Assembly (NCBI GenBank): GCA_913060505.1
Contig: CAJXRQ010000004.1
Span: 1-64,000 of the forward strand
Length of the DNA stretch: 64,000 nt
Direction: 5' to 3'
From: an uncultured Desulfovibrio sp.
Lineage (GTDB): Bacteria > Desulfobacterota > Desulfovibrionia > Desulfovibrionales > Desulfovibrionaceae
The translations under genes were made by a program, and so were the position numbers. Positions 1 to 9,532 of this stretch are shown here, piece after piece. Each line of letters starts with the position of its first letter. Positions within the stretch are counted from its first letter, which is position 1. The notes beneath the pieces are model-generated. The model was given only the letters and a program-made list of their open reading frames with translations, had not been told where the DNA came from and did no database searches.

Positions 1-154
1 CGGAACGGTCCAAAACCCGTGTCCCGGAGGGGGGCGAAAGCCACTCCTCCGGGAGGGGAAACAGAGTATTCAGTATCCCGAAAACAAATAGGGCAATTAA
101 GGGGATACTCGCTATGACGAGGCCGCTGTAAAGGAAGCGACGATTCCATCGCAT
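1..154 (-). CDS. pbpC: Penicillin-binding protein 1C, N-terminal fragment
   Basis: Only the first 51 codons are in the window; the gene runs off the left edge. They encode a short basic start (MRWNRR), one hydrophobic signal-anchor segment (about residues 8-28) and then a LFPLPEEWLS...GTRVLDR stretch, as found just before the transglycosylase domain of PBP1C proteins. The family is a bifunctional inner-membrane peptidoglycan synthase, with the catalytic part in the periplasm. The ATG is 6 bp after the stop of the alpha-2-macroglobulin gene, and pbpC next to yfhM-type alpha-2-macroglobulin is a well known bacterial pairing, which supports the call. The catalytic domains cannot be checked here. 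Confidence 0.75.
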   Translation of the reverse strand, partial: MRWNRRFLYSGLVIASIPLIALFVFGILNTLFPLPEEWLSPPSGTRVLDRS

Positions 155-160
155 GAAGGG

Positions 161-3100
161 TTATTCCTTTTTGGTAACCGTCATTTTTTCAAGCTTGCCC
201 ACGGCCTTGATTGCAGGATTATACATGGCTTCCGCCTGAACCGGAGGCACATTGTATATGCCGGGCGTTACAGCTCGAAGCTGGGTGTACCCAACGCTCC
301 AGTCGCGGTGTGATACATCCGTGAAGAACAGGATGCGATCGTCCCTGAGATCCTGATGCCCGGAAATGGTTTTTTCTTCCTTATCGACAAAAGCCGCTGA
401 TTCCGTCGTGGCGAGGCGAGCATTTTCCACTTCCAGTCCCGCAGGCAGAAGTTGTTGCAGGACTACATTTTTGACGTCATTGTCTGGTGCCCAGATTTGT
501 GTCTGCATAATTACCAGGTCACCTTGTTGCACGTGAGAGATATCAATAGGGTCTCCGTCTCGGTCCAGGAATGTCCTTTTAACGGAAAGTTCCTTGCTGA
601 CAGGCTTGAACGAGTCCGCAGTGGGGATGCCTCTTGAAGTGACGGACCAGTATATCGGAGGTTCTCCGGATGTGATCTCAACTGAGAGCGGACCGCTTTC
701 AGCAATTTTATCCTTGGTAAATGTCATTGCATCAGCAAAGGGCATATTGTTCTCCCCGGCCGTCAACTGGCCGCTGATCGGGCCGGCATTTTTGGCCATT
801 TTGCCCAACGCGGAGAAGGTCAACCCGTTTTCCAGGGTTGTCGTCCAGTAGTATGACTCCATCAGTTGAGAGACTTTTGCCGTCAGAGTAGGCACGAGAC
901 TGTCTTCCGGGTGGGCATCGGCAAGCACCATCAGCATGAGGGCATATTCACTCAAATCGGACTGCATGTGTCCCCGATATCTTCCCGACTTTACATCCGG
1001 CAAATCGACCAGAACGAGGTTGAAGGAATCAGAATCTCCTACCAGAGAATAAGCACAAGCCAACAATACACGAGCTGACGCTGTGAGCTTTTTCATGTTC
1101 TTGTCCCGCAATTCATCCATAGCGCCGCGGTTGGGATGTCCGGCCTTTGCCAGATCGTAGAGGGCGTATGCCGTCGTGTTCAAATCCAGCCGCTCGTTGC
1201 TGAGTTCTTCCATGTATTCCAGGGCAAGGTTGGTCATGCCCGAAGTAAATCCGGTTTGCTCTCCTTCAAGCAGGAAGTGGGTTACGTAGGCACTGACCCA
1301 CGGATACGGGGCTTCTTCTCCCGGCCAATAGGCAAAGCCACCATTGTTGGTCTGCATGGTGCGCAACCGTGAGATTGCTGCCTGCACCATATAGGCAGGG
1401 CCTTGCTTGTTGATCAGTTGCGGTGCAAAGGATCTGGCCAGATCCCCGAATCGAATGAGCGGGAAAGCTTTGGATGTCGTTTGTTCGGCGCATCCATATG
1501 GATAACCCAGCAGGTATTCCAGCTTTCCGGTAAAGCGTGTCAATGGCATTTTGCTCAGGGCGACGGTGCGCGTTACTGTTTCCGGTATGTAGCCTTCCGG
1601 GCTTGCAGCAAGTTGCCCATTATTTTTGGAGAATGATCCGAAAGCAATCTCCCTGCGATAGGGGATGGCTGGCCGGACAGGCAGTTCGGTAACGGCTTGC
1701 CGCGATTCAGCCTGAGCCGATGCCCGAACAGTAATTTTTGCGGCCCCTTCCGCTCCTGGCTTGGCAAGAAGCGGGACGTAAATGGTTTTCTCTTCGCTAT
1801 TTTCAAGGTGCAGGCTTTTCGGATATGTTCCGTTGATTTCGATCTGGCCTTCAACAAGAGTTTCAACGGCAATTGTCGTTTTTTCTCCCATATCGTTGCG
1901 AATAGTGACCGGCATTTCAATGGAATCCCCTGGAGAGAGGAATCTCGACAAGGTCTGTGTCACGGCGAGTGGGGAACGAACCCGAGTTATTGCCCGGCTT
2001 TTCCCGAACCGTTTACCGTCTGCGGCAACGGCAACTACACGGAGCGCTCCCTGAAAATCGGGGAGTGCCATCGAGTAGTGAACAACGCCGTTTTCATCTG
2101 CGGTAAGTGGACCGGACCAGAAGGAAACCGGCTTTACTCGACGGATGCCTTCCGTTCGCATGAACTGGCTTTCCGCTTTCATATCCATATCGCCGCCCGT
2201 TTCAATCTTGGCGATGATTCGGGATATGTTTGGGTACAGCATGGCGAAGGTATCAAAGCTGTCCACCCCAAGTGCGCGCCGAGCGTAGAAGAAGGCAAAC
2301 GGGTCCGGATCTTTTGAGCCGGCAAGTTGCATGATTCCTTCATCGACGGCCGCTATGGTAACGATTGCTCCCGGTTCTGCTTTCACTTCGACTGCGAGGT
2401 CAGATTCAGGTCTTACCTCGCTGGGAGTGTCGATGTGCAAACTGATTTTGTTGGACTTGTTATCGACAAACAAAGGAATTGCCCCAAAAGCCCTGCCAAC
2501 GGACCCTTCAGTCACATCATCCGCTTTGCGCATAAGCAAGGCGGTCACATAGACGTTGGGCACATACTTTTTCTTGATCGGGAATCGTACCTCCCCGGTG
2601 TTGCCCGTGAGTTCAACCACTTTGCTTTCGAGAATCCGGTCGCCTTCTATGCTGACAATCGCCCGGCCGGGGAAAGGTGCTCTCAGCTGGATTACAGCAG
2701 TATCTCCCGCATTATATTGATCCTTGTCCAAAGCGAGCTCTATCCGTGCCGGATTTTCGAGGGCCCATGGTGAATAGCCCCAACCGCCGCAATAGAATTG
2801 GGTAGTCGCTGCCGCTCCCGTGGAGGGAGAGAGTATTTTTACAGTATAGCTGCCGTACGTGGGGGGCGTAAATTGGACGCTTTGTTTCCCCGTCCCGGAT
2901 GGGATTTTAACAGATGAAATAAGTTTGGGGTCATTGACGGATTGATAACGGTAGTCGCCTGATGGCGTTTTCCTGACAATTGTGCGCCATTGATCCTTGT
3001 ACAGTGACGCTTTTAACTCCTCGAACTTTGTGAGGTTGCCGTCTTTGTCCACAGCGACAAAATCAAATTGGACAGGCTTGCCGTAATCAAAGTCATTTTG

Positions 3101-5248
3101 CTCTGAATTCTTTATACCAAGGTAGTAATCGTACGGATAAACAAGCACTCGTTTTCGTGCAGTTACGCCCCGTCCCCCATGCTCGCTGACGCGACCATAA
3201 ATGACTGCCTCCAACGTTGCCGGTGGCGACAACTGGCCTGGGATCTGGATGGAAAAGACCCCGTTGCCATCTTCATCCAGAGAGCCTTCCTCGGCGTAGA
3301 ATTCCTGAGGTTGAAATTCCTTGTCCGAATCACCAAAAGAATAGGTGGGATATTTTTTTGCACTAAACGGGATGGCCCGGAGTACTGCATGAGTGGCCAC
3401 CGGGAGTTTGGCCGCAGGCGGGCCAAAAAGGTAATGGCTTTTCACCGTGGCTGAAATCGTTTGTCCGGGGTTGAAGTTGTCGCTTTCTGTCTCAATTTCG
3501 ACTTTGATTCGGTCAGGAATAAATTCTTCCACATTGAATTCATATGTACCGACCGTGCTGTCTCCAACATTCAATGAAAGCCCATACGCTCCCGTCAAAG
3601 CGAAATCAGGTATGGGAATATTGATCTCGGCAATTCCGTATTTGTCTGGTTCAATCCGAATTTTGCGGACTTCGCGTCCCTTGGGATCTCTTTGAGAAAG
3701 AGTCATGGGCATGGATGGCGGAATGGAGAAATCGGCATTTCTCACAACCACGACTGCATTGAGAGTTTCACCGGGGCGATAGAGAGTCCTTTCGCCATAG
3801 ATAAAACCTCTTACCCCTGAGGAGGCTATCATTGTGCCGGAAACATCCAGCCCTGCAGTGTCCACTCTGAAGCGGGAGGGGAGCAAAAAGGAAAAATCGC
3901 CTGCGTTGTCGTCGGCGACAATCAGGTATGGTGTGCCATCCGAATTGTCCTGGGGCAGTTTGAGCTTTGCGACTCCATGGGTGTTGGTGGTTCCTTTGGC
4001 AAGTAATTGATTCTTATCGCTGATAAGTGAAAGCAGTACGTTGTTCAAAGGCTTGAGCGTCTTGTTGGAAACGGCCCAGACTGTAAAATCTGTTTTGCCT
4101 TTTTTTGCTACAAGACCGATGTCTGTGATCAGAGCCCACCGTTTGACTTCCTTGTAGCCGTCAATAGCCAAGCTGATCCTGTATAATCCATTGCCCGCAC
4201 TGGAAAGTTTCTTGCTAAACTTAACAGGTATCCGTGTCGTCTGGTTTGGCTTTTTCGGGAATATGATTTCTTTTTCGAATACTTTTGAACCGAGCGATTG
4301 CGGGACACTCTCTGCTACCCATTCGTCACTGAAGATGTTGTAGCCATAGCTGCTTAGCATTGAAAACAAGTTGTTTGGATATATTCTGTCGACCTGCAAA
4401 GTGGCTTTTGAGGTATTAACTCCCTCAACCACCATTGCCGCTCCATGATCCGTGGCCAGGGGCAAAAACAATCCGGAGCCGACAAAGTCTACCGAGGGCG
4501 CCAGGTCCGGCATGATGACTTTCTGTTTTACGTCATTTTTCAAAACGGCACCATCAGCAGCGGTCAAGCCGGCTCTGGCCATAATCCGATAGGTAGCGCC
4601 GGGTTTGAATTCGCCTGTTAGAATGAGAGCCCGGCCTGCCGAAGACAAAGAGTAATCAACCTTTGGCTCAATAATAATATAGGAGGCAGCCGTGGTGGGC
4701 ACCATGGGGGTGGAAAATTCCAACCTGAGAGTACCGCAGGAAGCATTGCATTCCGCGGTATGACCCTGCAATGTCAGGACATCTTTTTGAATGAGCGTTA
4801 TCTCCCGGGTGTATGTTTTATCAAGTTTAATGTCGCCTCCGGCCTGCTTCAACTTCCCATCCAAAATGAACTTGTACTTTTTCCCCTTTGTGTCTTTCTT
4901 TATGTCATCAGAGCGGATCAACAACCTTTCAGTACTCCATGACGTCCTTACCTGAAGGGGAATATCCCTGTCGTTGGATTCATCCACCAACCGCACATGG
5001 GCCAGAATATCTTCAGGGGATACGGCGAGGGAGAAAGAGAGGTCGATATCTATCAATGAGTACCCGTTTTTTTGCCCAGCACCTTCCGACAGAGTGATTG
5101 AAGTCGCTATAAAGTCTTCAATTTGTCTATCCATTACGGAGGTTGTCCTGTGTGTTGGAATATACCCTCTGAATATCCATGCTGCTTGGGCGATGACAAC
5201 GAGGACAAGAAAACCGATGGTGATATTTTTTATTCCGGATAGCTTCAT
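161..5248 (-). CDS. Bacterial alpha-2-macroglobulin family protein (YfhM-like)
   Basis: A 1,695-residue periplasmic protease-trap homologue. The N terminus has one hydrophobic segment (about residues 10-27) without an obvious lipobox, so it is probably a membrane-anchored form rather than the lipoprotein known from E. coli. The middle consists of repeated macroglobulin-like beta domains, including a RGFIYGERTLYRPGET stretch typical of the family. The thioester motif PYGCAEQ is intact, with the cysteine at about residue 1253, so this is the thioester-forming type. The family cross-links to attacking proteases and is thought to work with PBP1C at sites of cell-wall damage; pbpC follows 6 bp downstream, consistent with one transcription unit. 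The start ATG lies just after a TCAGGTTACTC leader. Confidence 0.9.
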   Translation of the reverse strand: MKLSGIKNITIGFLVLVVIAQAAWIFRGYIPTHRTTSVMDRQIEDFIATSITLSEGAGQKNGYSLIDIDLSFSLAVSPEDILAHVRLVDESNDRDIPLQVRTSWSTERLLIRSDDIKKDTKGKKYKFILDGKLKQAGGDIKLDKTYTREITLIQKDVLTLQGHTAECNASCGTLRLEFSTPMVPTTAASYIIIEPKVDYSLSSAGRALILTGEFKPGATYRIMARAGLTAADGAVLKNDVKQKVIMPDLAPSVDFVGSGLFLPLATDHGAAMVVEGVNTSKATLQVDRIYPNNLFSMLSSYGYNIFSDEWVAESVPQSLGSKVFEKEIIFPKKPNQTTRIPVKFSKKLSSAGNGLYRISLAIDGYKEVKRWALITDIGLVAKKGKTDFTVWAVSNKTLKPLNNVLLSLISDKNQLLAKGTTNTHGVAKLKLPQDNSDGTPYLIVADDNAGDFSFLLPSRFRVDTAGLDVSGTMIASSGVRGFIYGERTLYRPGETLNAVVVVRNADFSIPPSMPMTLSQRDPKGREVRKIRIEPDKYGIAEINIPIPDFALTGAYGLSLNVGDSTVGTYEFNVEEFIPDRIKVEIETESDNFNPGQTISATVKSHYLFGPPAAKLPVATHAVLRAIPFSAKKYPTYSFGDSDKEFQPQEFYAEEGSLDEDGNGVFSIQIPGQLSPPATLEAVIYGRVSEHGGRGVTARKRVLVYPYDYYLGIKNSEQNDFDYGKPVQFDFVAVDKDGNLTKFEELKASLYKDQWRTIVRKTPSGDYRYQSVNDPKLISSVKIPSGTGKQSVQFTPPTYGSYTVKILSPSTGAAATTQFYCGGWGYSPWALENPARIELALDKDQYNAGDTAVIQLRAPFPGRAIVSIEGDRILESKVVELTGNTGEVRFPIKKKYVPNVYVTALLMRKADDVTEGSVGRAFGAIPLFVDNKSNKISLHIDTPSEVRPESDLAVEVKAEPGAIVTIAAVDEGIMQLAGSKDPDPFAFFYARRALGVDSFDTFAMLYPNISRIIAKIETGGDMDMKAESQFMRTEGIRRVKPVSFWSGPLTADENGVVHYSMALPDFQGALRVVAVAADGKRFGKSRAITRVRSPLAVTQTLSRFLSPGDSIEMPVTIRNDMGEKTTIAVETLVEGQIEINGTYPKSLHLENSEEKTIYVPLLAKPGAEGAAKITVRASAQAESRQAVTELPVRPAIPYRREIAFGSFSKNNGQLAASPEGYIPETVTRTVALSKMPLTRFTGKLEYLLGYPYGCAEQTTSKAFPLIRFGDLARSFAPQLINKQGPAYMVQAAISRLRTMQTNNGGFAYWPGEEAPYPWVSAYVTHFLLEGEQTGFTSGMTNLALEYMEELSNERLDLNTTAYALYDLAKAGHPNRGAMDELRDKNMKKLTASARVLLACAYSLVGDSDSFNLVLVDLPDVKSGRYRGHMQSDLSEYALMLMVLADAHPEDSLVPTLTAKVSQLMESYYWTTTLENGLTFSALGKMAKNAGPISGQLTAGENNMPFADAMTFTKDKIAESGPLSVEITSGEPPIYWSVTSRGIPTADSFKPVSKELSVKRTFLDRDGDPIDISHVQQGDLVIMQTQIWAPDNDVKNVVLQQLLPAGLEVENARLATTESAAFVDKEEKTISGHQDLRDDRILFFTDVSHRDWSVGYTQLRAVTPGIYNVPPVQAEAMYNPAIKAVGKLEKMTVTKKE

Positions 5249-5431
5249 GAGTAACCTGACTTTTTTTCAATCAATATAAAATGTTATTGTCAAAAAAACT
5301 TTATGACTCCCCTGAATACATAATTCCCATATTCTTGTCGAATGAACAAAAAGTAATGGAAGTTAACCATGATATTTTCATGCAGGGTTGTTTTTGTTTT
5401 CTACAACGTAAACAAATCTATAGAAAGAGCA

Positions 5432-5465
5432 AAGAAAAGGCCCCATTGTGGGGCCTTTTCTTTAT
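5432..5465 (-). terminator. Rho-independent terminator downstream of the chemoreceptor gene
   Basis: A perfect AAAAGGCCCC / GGGGCCTTTT stem with a 5-nt loop, followed by T-rich sequence when read on the minus strand. It lies 20 bp after the chemoreceptor stop. The sequence could also terminate plus-strand transcription. Confidence 0.8.
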
Positions 5466-5484
5466 GATTTGTATTGGCAAGCGC

Positions 5485-7893
5485 TTAATGCATGCTGACG
5501 ATGAGACCGTGCAGCTGCTGGAAGGATTTTTCCACTGTGTGCACGTTGTCCTCCGATTGCTGCATAGCCTGATGTGTTTCTTCTGCTATGGTGCCGACCT
5601 CTGCCGCAGTATGGGCAATCTGCTCGGTAGCTGCGGATTGTTGTTCGGCTGCTGTTGCAATGCTGTCGATCATGGTGCTGGTTGTTTCCGCCATGGATGC
5701 TATTTCAGCAAGCGCCTTATCGGTCTCCTTGGATCCGGAAACGCTTTTTGATGCCTCGACATCCACATTGGAGATGGATTTGGTGCATTTGCTGGTGCCG
5801 CTTTGGATGGCGTTCACAGCCTGTTCCACCTCGCCCGTAGCCGCCATTGTTTTCTCCGCCAGTTTGCGAACTTCATCCGCGACAACGGAGAAGCCTCTTC
5901 CAGCCTCGCCAGCCCGAGCAGCTTCAATGGCCGCATTCAGGGCAAGCAGGTTGATCTGGTCTGCAATATCGTTGATGATTTCAAGGATATTGCCAATACC
6001 TTCCGCGTGCTGTGTCAATTGTTTCAGATCGGTTTGCATGGTGTGCACATGCTCCTGCAAGGTTAAAATGGACTGCATGGAGCTACGGACCACTTCCACG
6101 CCGCTGTCGGCCCGTTGTCTGGTATCCTGCGCGGTCTTGGCTGTTTCTGCCGTGTTGCGGGCGATTTCCTGAATGGTGGCACTCAGTTCATCCACAGCCG
6201 TGACCGTTTCCATCAGGCGTTCCTTTTGCTGTTCGGTCCTCGTGCTGGATGTAGCGAGAGCTTCAGTCAGGGTTTTGACTATTTCTTCTGTTTTTGTCGA
6301 AACTTCTTCAGCCTGTTGAGCCGCTTCTTCAATGCATTGCTTTTGTTCTTCAATGGCTCGTTGGCGCTCTTTGAGCTCCGTGACATCGTTCCAGAAGGTA
6401 ATGCCGCCGAGAATCGTTCCTTTCTCGTCACGCACGACATCCACATCAATGATCATTTCAAAGCTGCGTCCGTTGGAATTCGTGTATGTGAAGGGGATGT
6501 TGTGCCGAGCTTGGCCGTCCTCAAGTACGTCCACAAGGATGACATGGCGGCTTTTGTCCGCAAACAGGAATTCGGCAATATCCCAGTTTTTGTGATCCGC
6601 GATATTTCCACTGCGTCCGACGGTTTCAATCATGCTTTGGCTGCACGTTTGGAGTTTAAGGTCTGTGTCGACCACCGCGAAGGGGTTGCGAATGCCGTCC
6701 AGAATGCCCTGAGTAAAGGCTTTTTCTTCCCTGAGCCGACCTATCATGTGCACGGTCATGTTGTGCAGTGTTTCTGCAAGAACGCCAATCTCATCCTTGC
6801 GGCGCAGGACGAGTTCCGCATCCGTATTGCCTTGTTCGATTTCCGTCGCATATCGCACGACTTTGGCCAAGGGACGGGTTACCAGATATCTGGTCAGCAG
6901 GTAGAGTACTCCGGCCAGCACCAGAAGCAGTAAGGCTCCGCCATAGCAGAGAAGACGTGCGAATCCGTCGGCTCCTGCTATGATTTCCTTTTTGTCCTGC
7001 GCTGCGCAGAGGGTCCAGGCATGGAGGATATTCTGTGACGGAATATCTACTGGTCGGGCCAGATACTTGATTTCATTCCCGTTGCCATCGGCGTTGGTAA
7101 AATTTGTTTCCCCACTGACGATGCGTTTCAGATACGGGGCATCCCTGGAATCGGTTTTCAGAATTTGCTTCTTGTCTTTGTGCGCTATGAACATGCCCCG
7201 GTCATCTATGAAGAAAAGGTGACCGGTTTTACCAATACGGGTCTTGTTGATGAACATGTTGGTAAAGTAGTCCATCTGCGGTGCGAGTATGAGGGTACCC
7301 ACATGCCTGCCGTGGTCGAACACCGGTGCGGCAATGACGAAAATGGGGTTTCCTCGGAGCAGGCTGGGATATACTTGGCTGATGAAGTATTTTTTTCCGC
7401 TGCGCGAAGCCTTGATGTAGCTTAACTTTGTTCCGCCTTTGCCGATGGTTTTCCCATGCACGGTATCCGTAAAGAACGTACCATCCTTGACGGTCTTCAT
7501 TTGACCCTCGGCCATAAAGGTTATTGAACCGCCGTCAGTGGTATGCACTGCGAGAGGAATATTCTCGTAGAAGCCGTACATGTCGTGAATTCTTTGCAAG
7601 CGTTTTTGGGCGATTGCCACTGCCGTAGCGTCCGTTGGGTTAGCACAGGCTGTAATGACATCCTGGGATTCTGCAAGTTGGCGGGCGAGTTTTGTTTGTT
7701 CACCAATCCATTCCTGCAAAGCCAGAGCTGTCGTCCTCAGCGTTGCTTGTGTCGTAACTGTGCTATCCTCCAGTTCGGTATGAACCCGGTTGTTATACAG
7801 GTAAAATCCGAACAATGCTAAGAATGTAAAAAGGATTGTGAAAACACAAGCGATATACCGAAGCGCGAGTTTATGGAATAACCTGTTGCTCAC
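5485..7893 (-). CDS. Methyl-accepting chemotaxis protein with Cache, HAMP and PAS domains
   Basis: An 802-residue transmembrane chemoreceptor. Order: TM1 (about 9-34), a periplasmic Cache-type sensor region (about 40-310; contains [17 protein letters not shown] and a [13 protein letters not shown] stretch), TM2 (about 312-336), HAMP ([17 protein letters not shown]), a cytoplasmic PAS domain ([18 protein letters not shown]), then the MCP signalling coiled coil with the conserved hairpin tip around residues 640-660 ([19 protein letters not shown]). The GTG at 7893 is chosen because a GGGAGGAAA ribosome site sits 8 nt ahead; an upstream TTG in frame has no such site. The gene stands alone between the TonB-like gene and the alpha-2-macroglobulin gene. 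The ligand cannot be read from sequence; Cache domains commonly bind small organic acids or amino acids. Confidence 0.93.
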   Translation of the reverse strand: MSNRLFHKLALRYIACVFTILFTFLALFGFYLYNNRVHTELEDSTVTTQATLRTTALALQEWIGEQTKLARQLAESQDVITACANPTDATAVAIAQKRLQRIHDMYGFYENIPLAVHTTDGGSITFMAEGQMKTVKDGTFFTDTVHGKTIGKGGTKLSYIKASRSGKKYFISQVYPSLLRGNPIFVIAAPVFDHGRHVGTLILAPQMDYFTNMFINKTRIGKTGHLFFIDDRGMFIAHKDKKQILKTDSRDAPYLKRIVSGETNFTNADGNGNEIKYLARPVDIPSQNILHAWTLCAAQDKKEIIAGADGFARLLCYGGALLLLVLAGVLYLLTRYLVTRPLAKVVRYATEIEQGNTDAELVLRRKDEIGVLAETLHNMTVHMIGRLREEKAFTQGILDGIRNPFAVVDTDLKLQTCSQSMIETVGRSGNIADHKNWDIAEFLFADKSRHVILVDVLEDGQARHNIPFTYTNSNGRSFEMIIDVDVVRDEKGTILGGITFWNDVTELKERQRAIEEQKQCIEEAAQQAEEVSTKTEEIVKTLTEALATSSTRTEQQKERLMETVTAVDELSATIQEIARNTAETAKTAQDTRQRADSGVEVVRSSMQSILTLQEHVHTMQTDLKQLTQHAEGIGNILEIINDIADQINLLALNAAIEAARAGEAGRGFSVVADEVRKLAEKTMAATGEVEQAVNAIQSGTSKCTKSISNVDVEASKSVSGSKETDKALAEIASMAETTSTMIDSIATAAEQQSAATEQIAHTAAEVGTIAEETHQAMQQSEDNVHTVEKSFQQLHGLIVSMH

Positions 7894-7968
7894 GATGTTT
7901 TTCCTCCCGGTAGTCGAAATGTTATTCAAGAAATTCGTATGAGTATTCTGGATATCTTTATGGTAAGA

Positions 7969-8490
7969 CTACATGCCGTATTGATACTTTACGGTCAAGA
8001 CAAAAGAAATAGGGGCTGTACCAATGATTTTTGGGCGGTGAACAACTCCACTGGCTTTTTGGATGGCGTAAAAAGCAGCCTGATCAAGCTTGGAATTGTC
8101 TGATGTGCGGACAAGATGGATATTACAGAAGCTATCATTTTCAAGAATAGTAAATGCATAGACCGCATTACCTATCATGTTGTTTGAATGATCTTCCCCT
8201 GGTTGAAATTTACGTGCCTCCACAGCTTTTTTTATATTCTTTAGAAATCGTTTAAGTGCCGCTTGTTGTCTGCGTTTATAGGCATTGGCGCCCTGATCGC
8301 CGCCTTCCGCCGTAGCAGGGGCATTCCGTAATGCTGCGGAGTCTGTTTTGGAGCCGCCCGGAATATCCAGAGAAACGGGAATGACTATCTGTGAGGACTC
8401 GGGGTGGGAAGTCTGCGTCCAGTTAGTTTCAAGAAACAGAAAATGTGCGAACAGCGAAAACGCTATGCTGGCGGCCAAAAAATGTCGCAT
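7969..8490 (-). CDS. TonB-like energy transducer, C-terminal domain protein
   Basis: A 173-residue protein with an N-terminal membrane anchor (about residues 4-20), a short hydrophilic linker and a C-terminal TonB-type domain in which FKPGED-like FQPGED, AFTILENDSFCNIHLVRTSDNSKLDQAAFYAIQ and a final beta strand are visible. TonB proteins carry proton-motive energy from ExbB-ExbD to outer-membrane receptors. The linker lacks the long Pro-Glu/Pro-Lys stretch of E. coli TonB, so it may be a TolA-like or shortened form. The ATG is only 2 bp after the exbD stop and has no clear ribosome site, which suggests translational coupling. No TonB-dependent receptor is encoded in the window. Confidence 0.75.
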   Translation of the reverse strand: MRHFLAASIAFSLFAHFLFLETNWTQTSHPESSQIVIPVSLDIPGGSKTDSAALRNAPATAEGGDQGANAYKRRQQAALKRFLKNIKKAVEARKFQPGEDHSNNMIGNAVYAFTILENDSFCNIHLVRTSDNSKLDQAAFYAIQKASGVVHRPKIIGTAPISFVLTVKYQYGM

Positions 8491-8492
8491 GG

Positions 8493-8930
8493 CTATTTTG
8501 CAGTCTTTTTTGCGGACTTTTGCTGTTTTGTGGCCGCTGCGATGACTAGATTATTGAATCCATGCTGGCGCACCATATCCACAATATGAACAAAGCGTGC
8601 CACGCGAACGTCCGGGGCCGATTTCAGCATAATGCATTCGGGTTGCCGGGCTATGGGCAGGGCAGCAGCATCTTCCAATTTGTGGGATATATCCAGCAAT
8701 GTTGAAGGAGTTCCATCACACAGGACTTTTCCTTCAGGGAGCAATTCGATGCGCAGTGATTTTTGTGTGATGGGTTTTGCGGTATCCGCGTCCGGCAAGT
8801 CCATGTTCAGCCCACGGGCTGTGAAGACTGCGGAGACTACGAAAAATATGAGCAGAATAAAGACCACATCCAGCAAGGGCGTGATATCCGGCGATGCCGG
8901 GGCCGGTGTCTTTTTGTGCAGGGATATCAT
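8493..8930 (-). CDS. exbD: ExbD/TolR-type biopolymer transport protein
   Basis: A 145-residue protein with a short cytoplasmic start, one transmembrane helix (LLDVVFILLIFFVVSAVF) carrying the conserved membrane aspartate (PLLDVV) and a periplasmic domain. With ExbB it forms the proton channel that powers TonB. The open frame extends upstream into exbB, but the ATG at 8930 shares its first base with the exbB stop (TAATG), so the 8930 start is preferred. The C terminus is lysine-rich (KQQKSAKKTAK). It is the second gene of an exbB-exbD-tonB block at the end of the GntR/MBL/COG0523 operon. Confidence 0.88.
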   Translation of the reverse strand: MISLHKKTPAPASPDITPLLDVVFILLIFFVVSAVFTARGLNMDLPDADTAKPITQKSLRIELLPEGKVLCDGTPSTLLDISHKLEDAAALPIARQPECIMLKSAPDVRVARFVHIVDMVRQHGFNNLVIAAATKQQKSAKKTAK

Positions 8931-9532
8931 TATTCGGCGTCCGGTTGCGTGGACGGAGTAAGATAGGCGACAGCTGTTTTTTGCAGGCTGAAAGCCGTTT
9001 TGGCGTGCATGCGGCAGAACCATCGATGTGCGAGCAGAGAGGGGATAGCGATGGATAGTCCCGCTGCGGTAGTCAGCAAAGCCTGCCAAATACCGCCGGA
9101 AAGCATCGCTATATCAACAGAACCTGACGATGCCAGACGCGAAAAAGCATTGATCATTCCAAGTACGGTTCCCAACAGCCCCATGAGCGGGGCCGCTGCG
9201 GAAACCGTAGCCAGAAAATCAAGGCGGCGGGAAAGTGTGAAAAGAGTTTCTTCGCCAACCTGTGTGATGTGTTGTTCCCTTGTTTGCGGGTCGGTTTTTT
9301 CAAAAAGTGCGTAAAAGAACGGGCGATACAATTGCGTTGATTCACAGATGGCATCCACAGCTTCGCTGATATTGCCGCTACGCGCCAGCGTGAACGCCTT
9401 TTGCACGGCCTGTTCGTTGGGAAAACGGGTTGTGGTGAAGGTCATGAATCGTTCGGCGATTACCGCCAGAGCTGCAACGGAAACAATGAGCAGCGGCCAC
9501 ATCATGAAGCCGCCCTGGTGCATTAGGGTCAT
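8930..9532 (-). CDS. exbB: ExbB/TolQ/MotA-type proton channel protein
   Basis: A 200-residue, three-helix membrane protein. An N-terminal helix (WPLLIVSVAALAVIAERF) is followed by a cytoplasmic loop and the conserved second/third helix region APLMGLLGTVLGMINAF...IWQALLTTAAGLSIAIPS, the signature of ExbB/TolQ. It forms the inner-membrane channel pentamer around ExbD. Its ATG overlaps the stop of the COG0523 gene (ATGA), so the two are translationally coupled. That physical coupling makes a shared role with the metal-chaperone-type GTPase likely. Confidence 0.9.
   Translation of the reverse strand: MTLMHQGGFMMWPLLIVSVAALAVIAERFMTFTTTRFPNEQAVQKAFTLARSGNISEAVDAICESTQLYRPFFYALFEKTDPQTREQHITQVGEETLFTLSRRLDFLATVSAAAPLMGLLGTVLGMINAFSRLASSGSVDIAMLSGGIWQALLTTAAGLSIAIPSLLAHRWFCRMHAKTAFSLQKTAVAYLTPSTQPDAE

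Noticed and set aside
7894-7968. Sigma28 promoter ahead of the chemoreceptor
   Set aside because: A TAAAGATA sequence is present but the expected -10 GCCGATAA is missing at the right distance.
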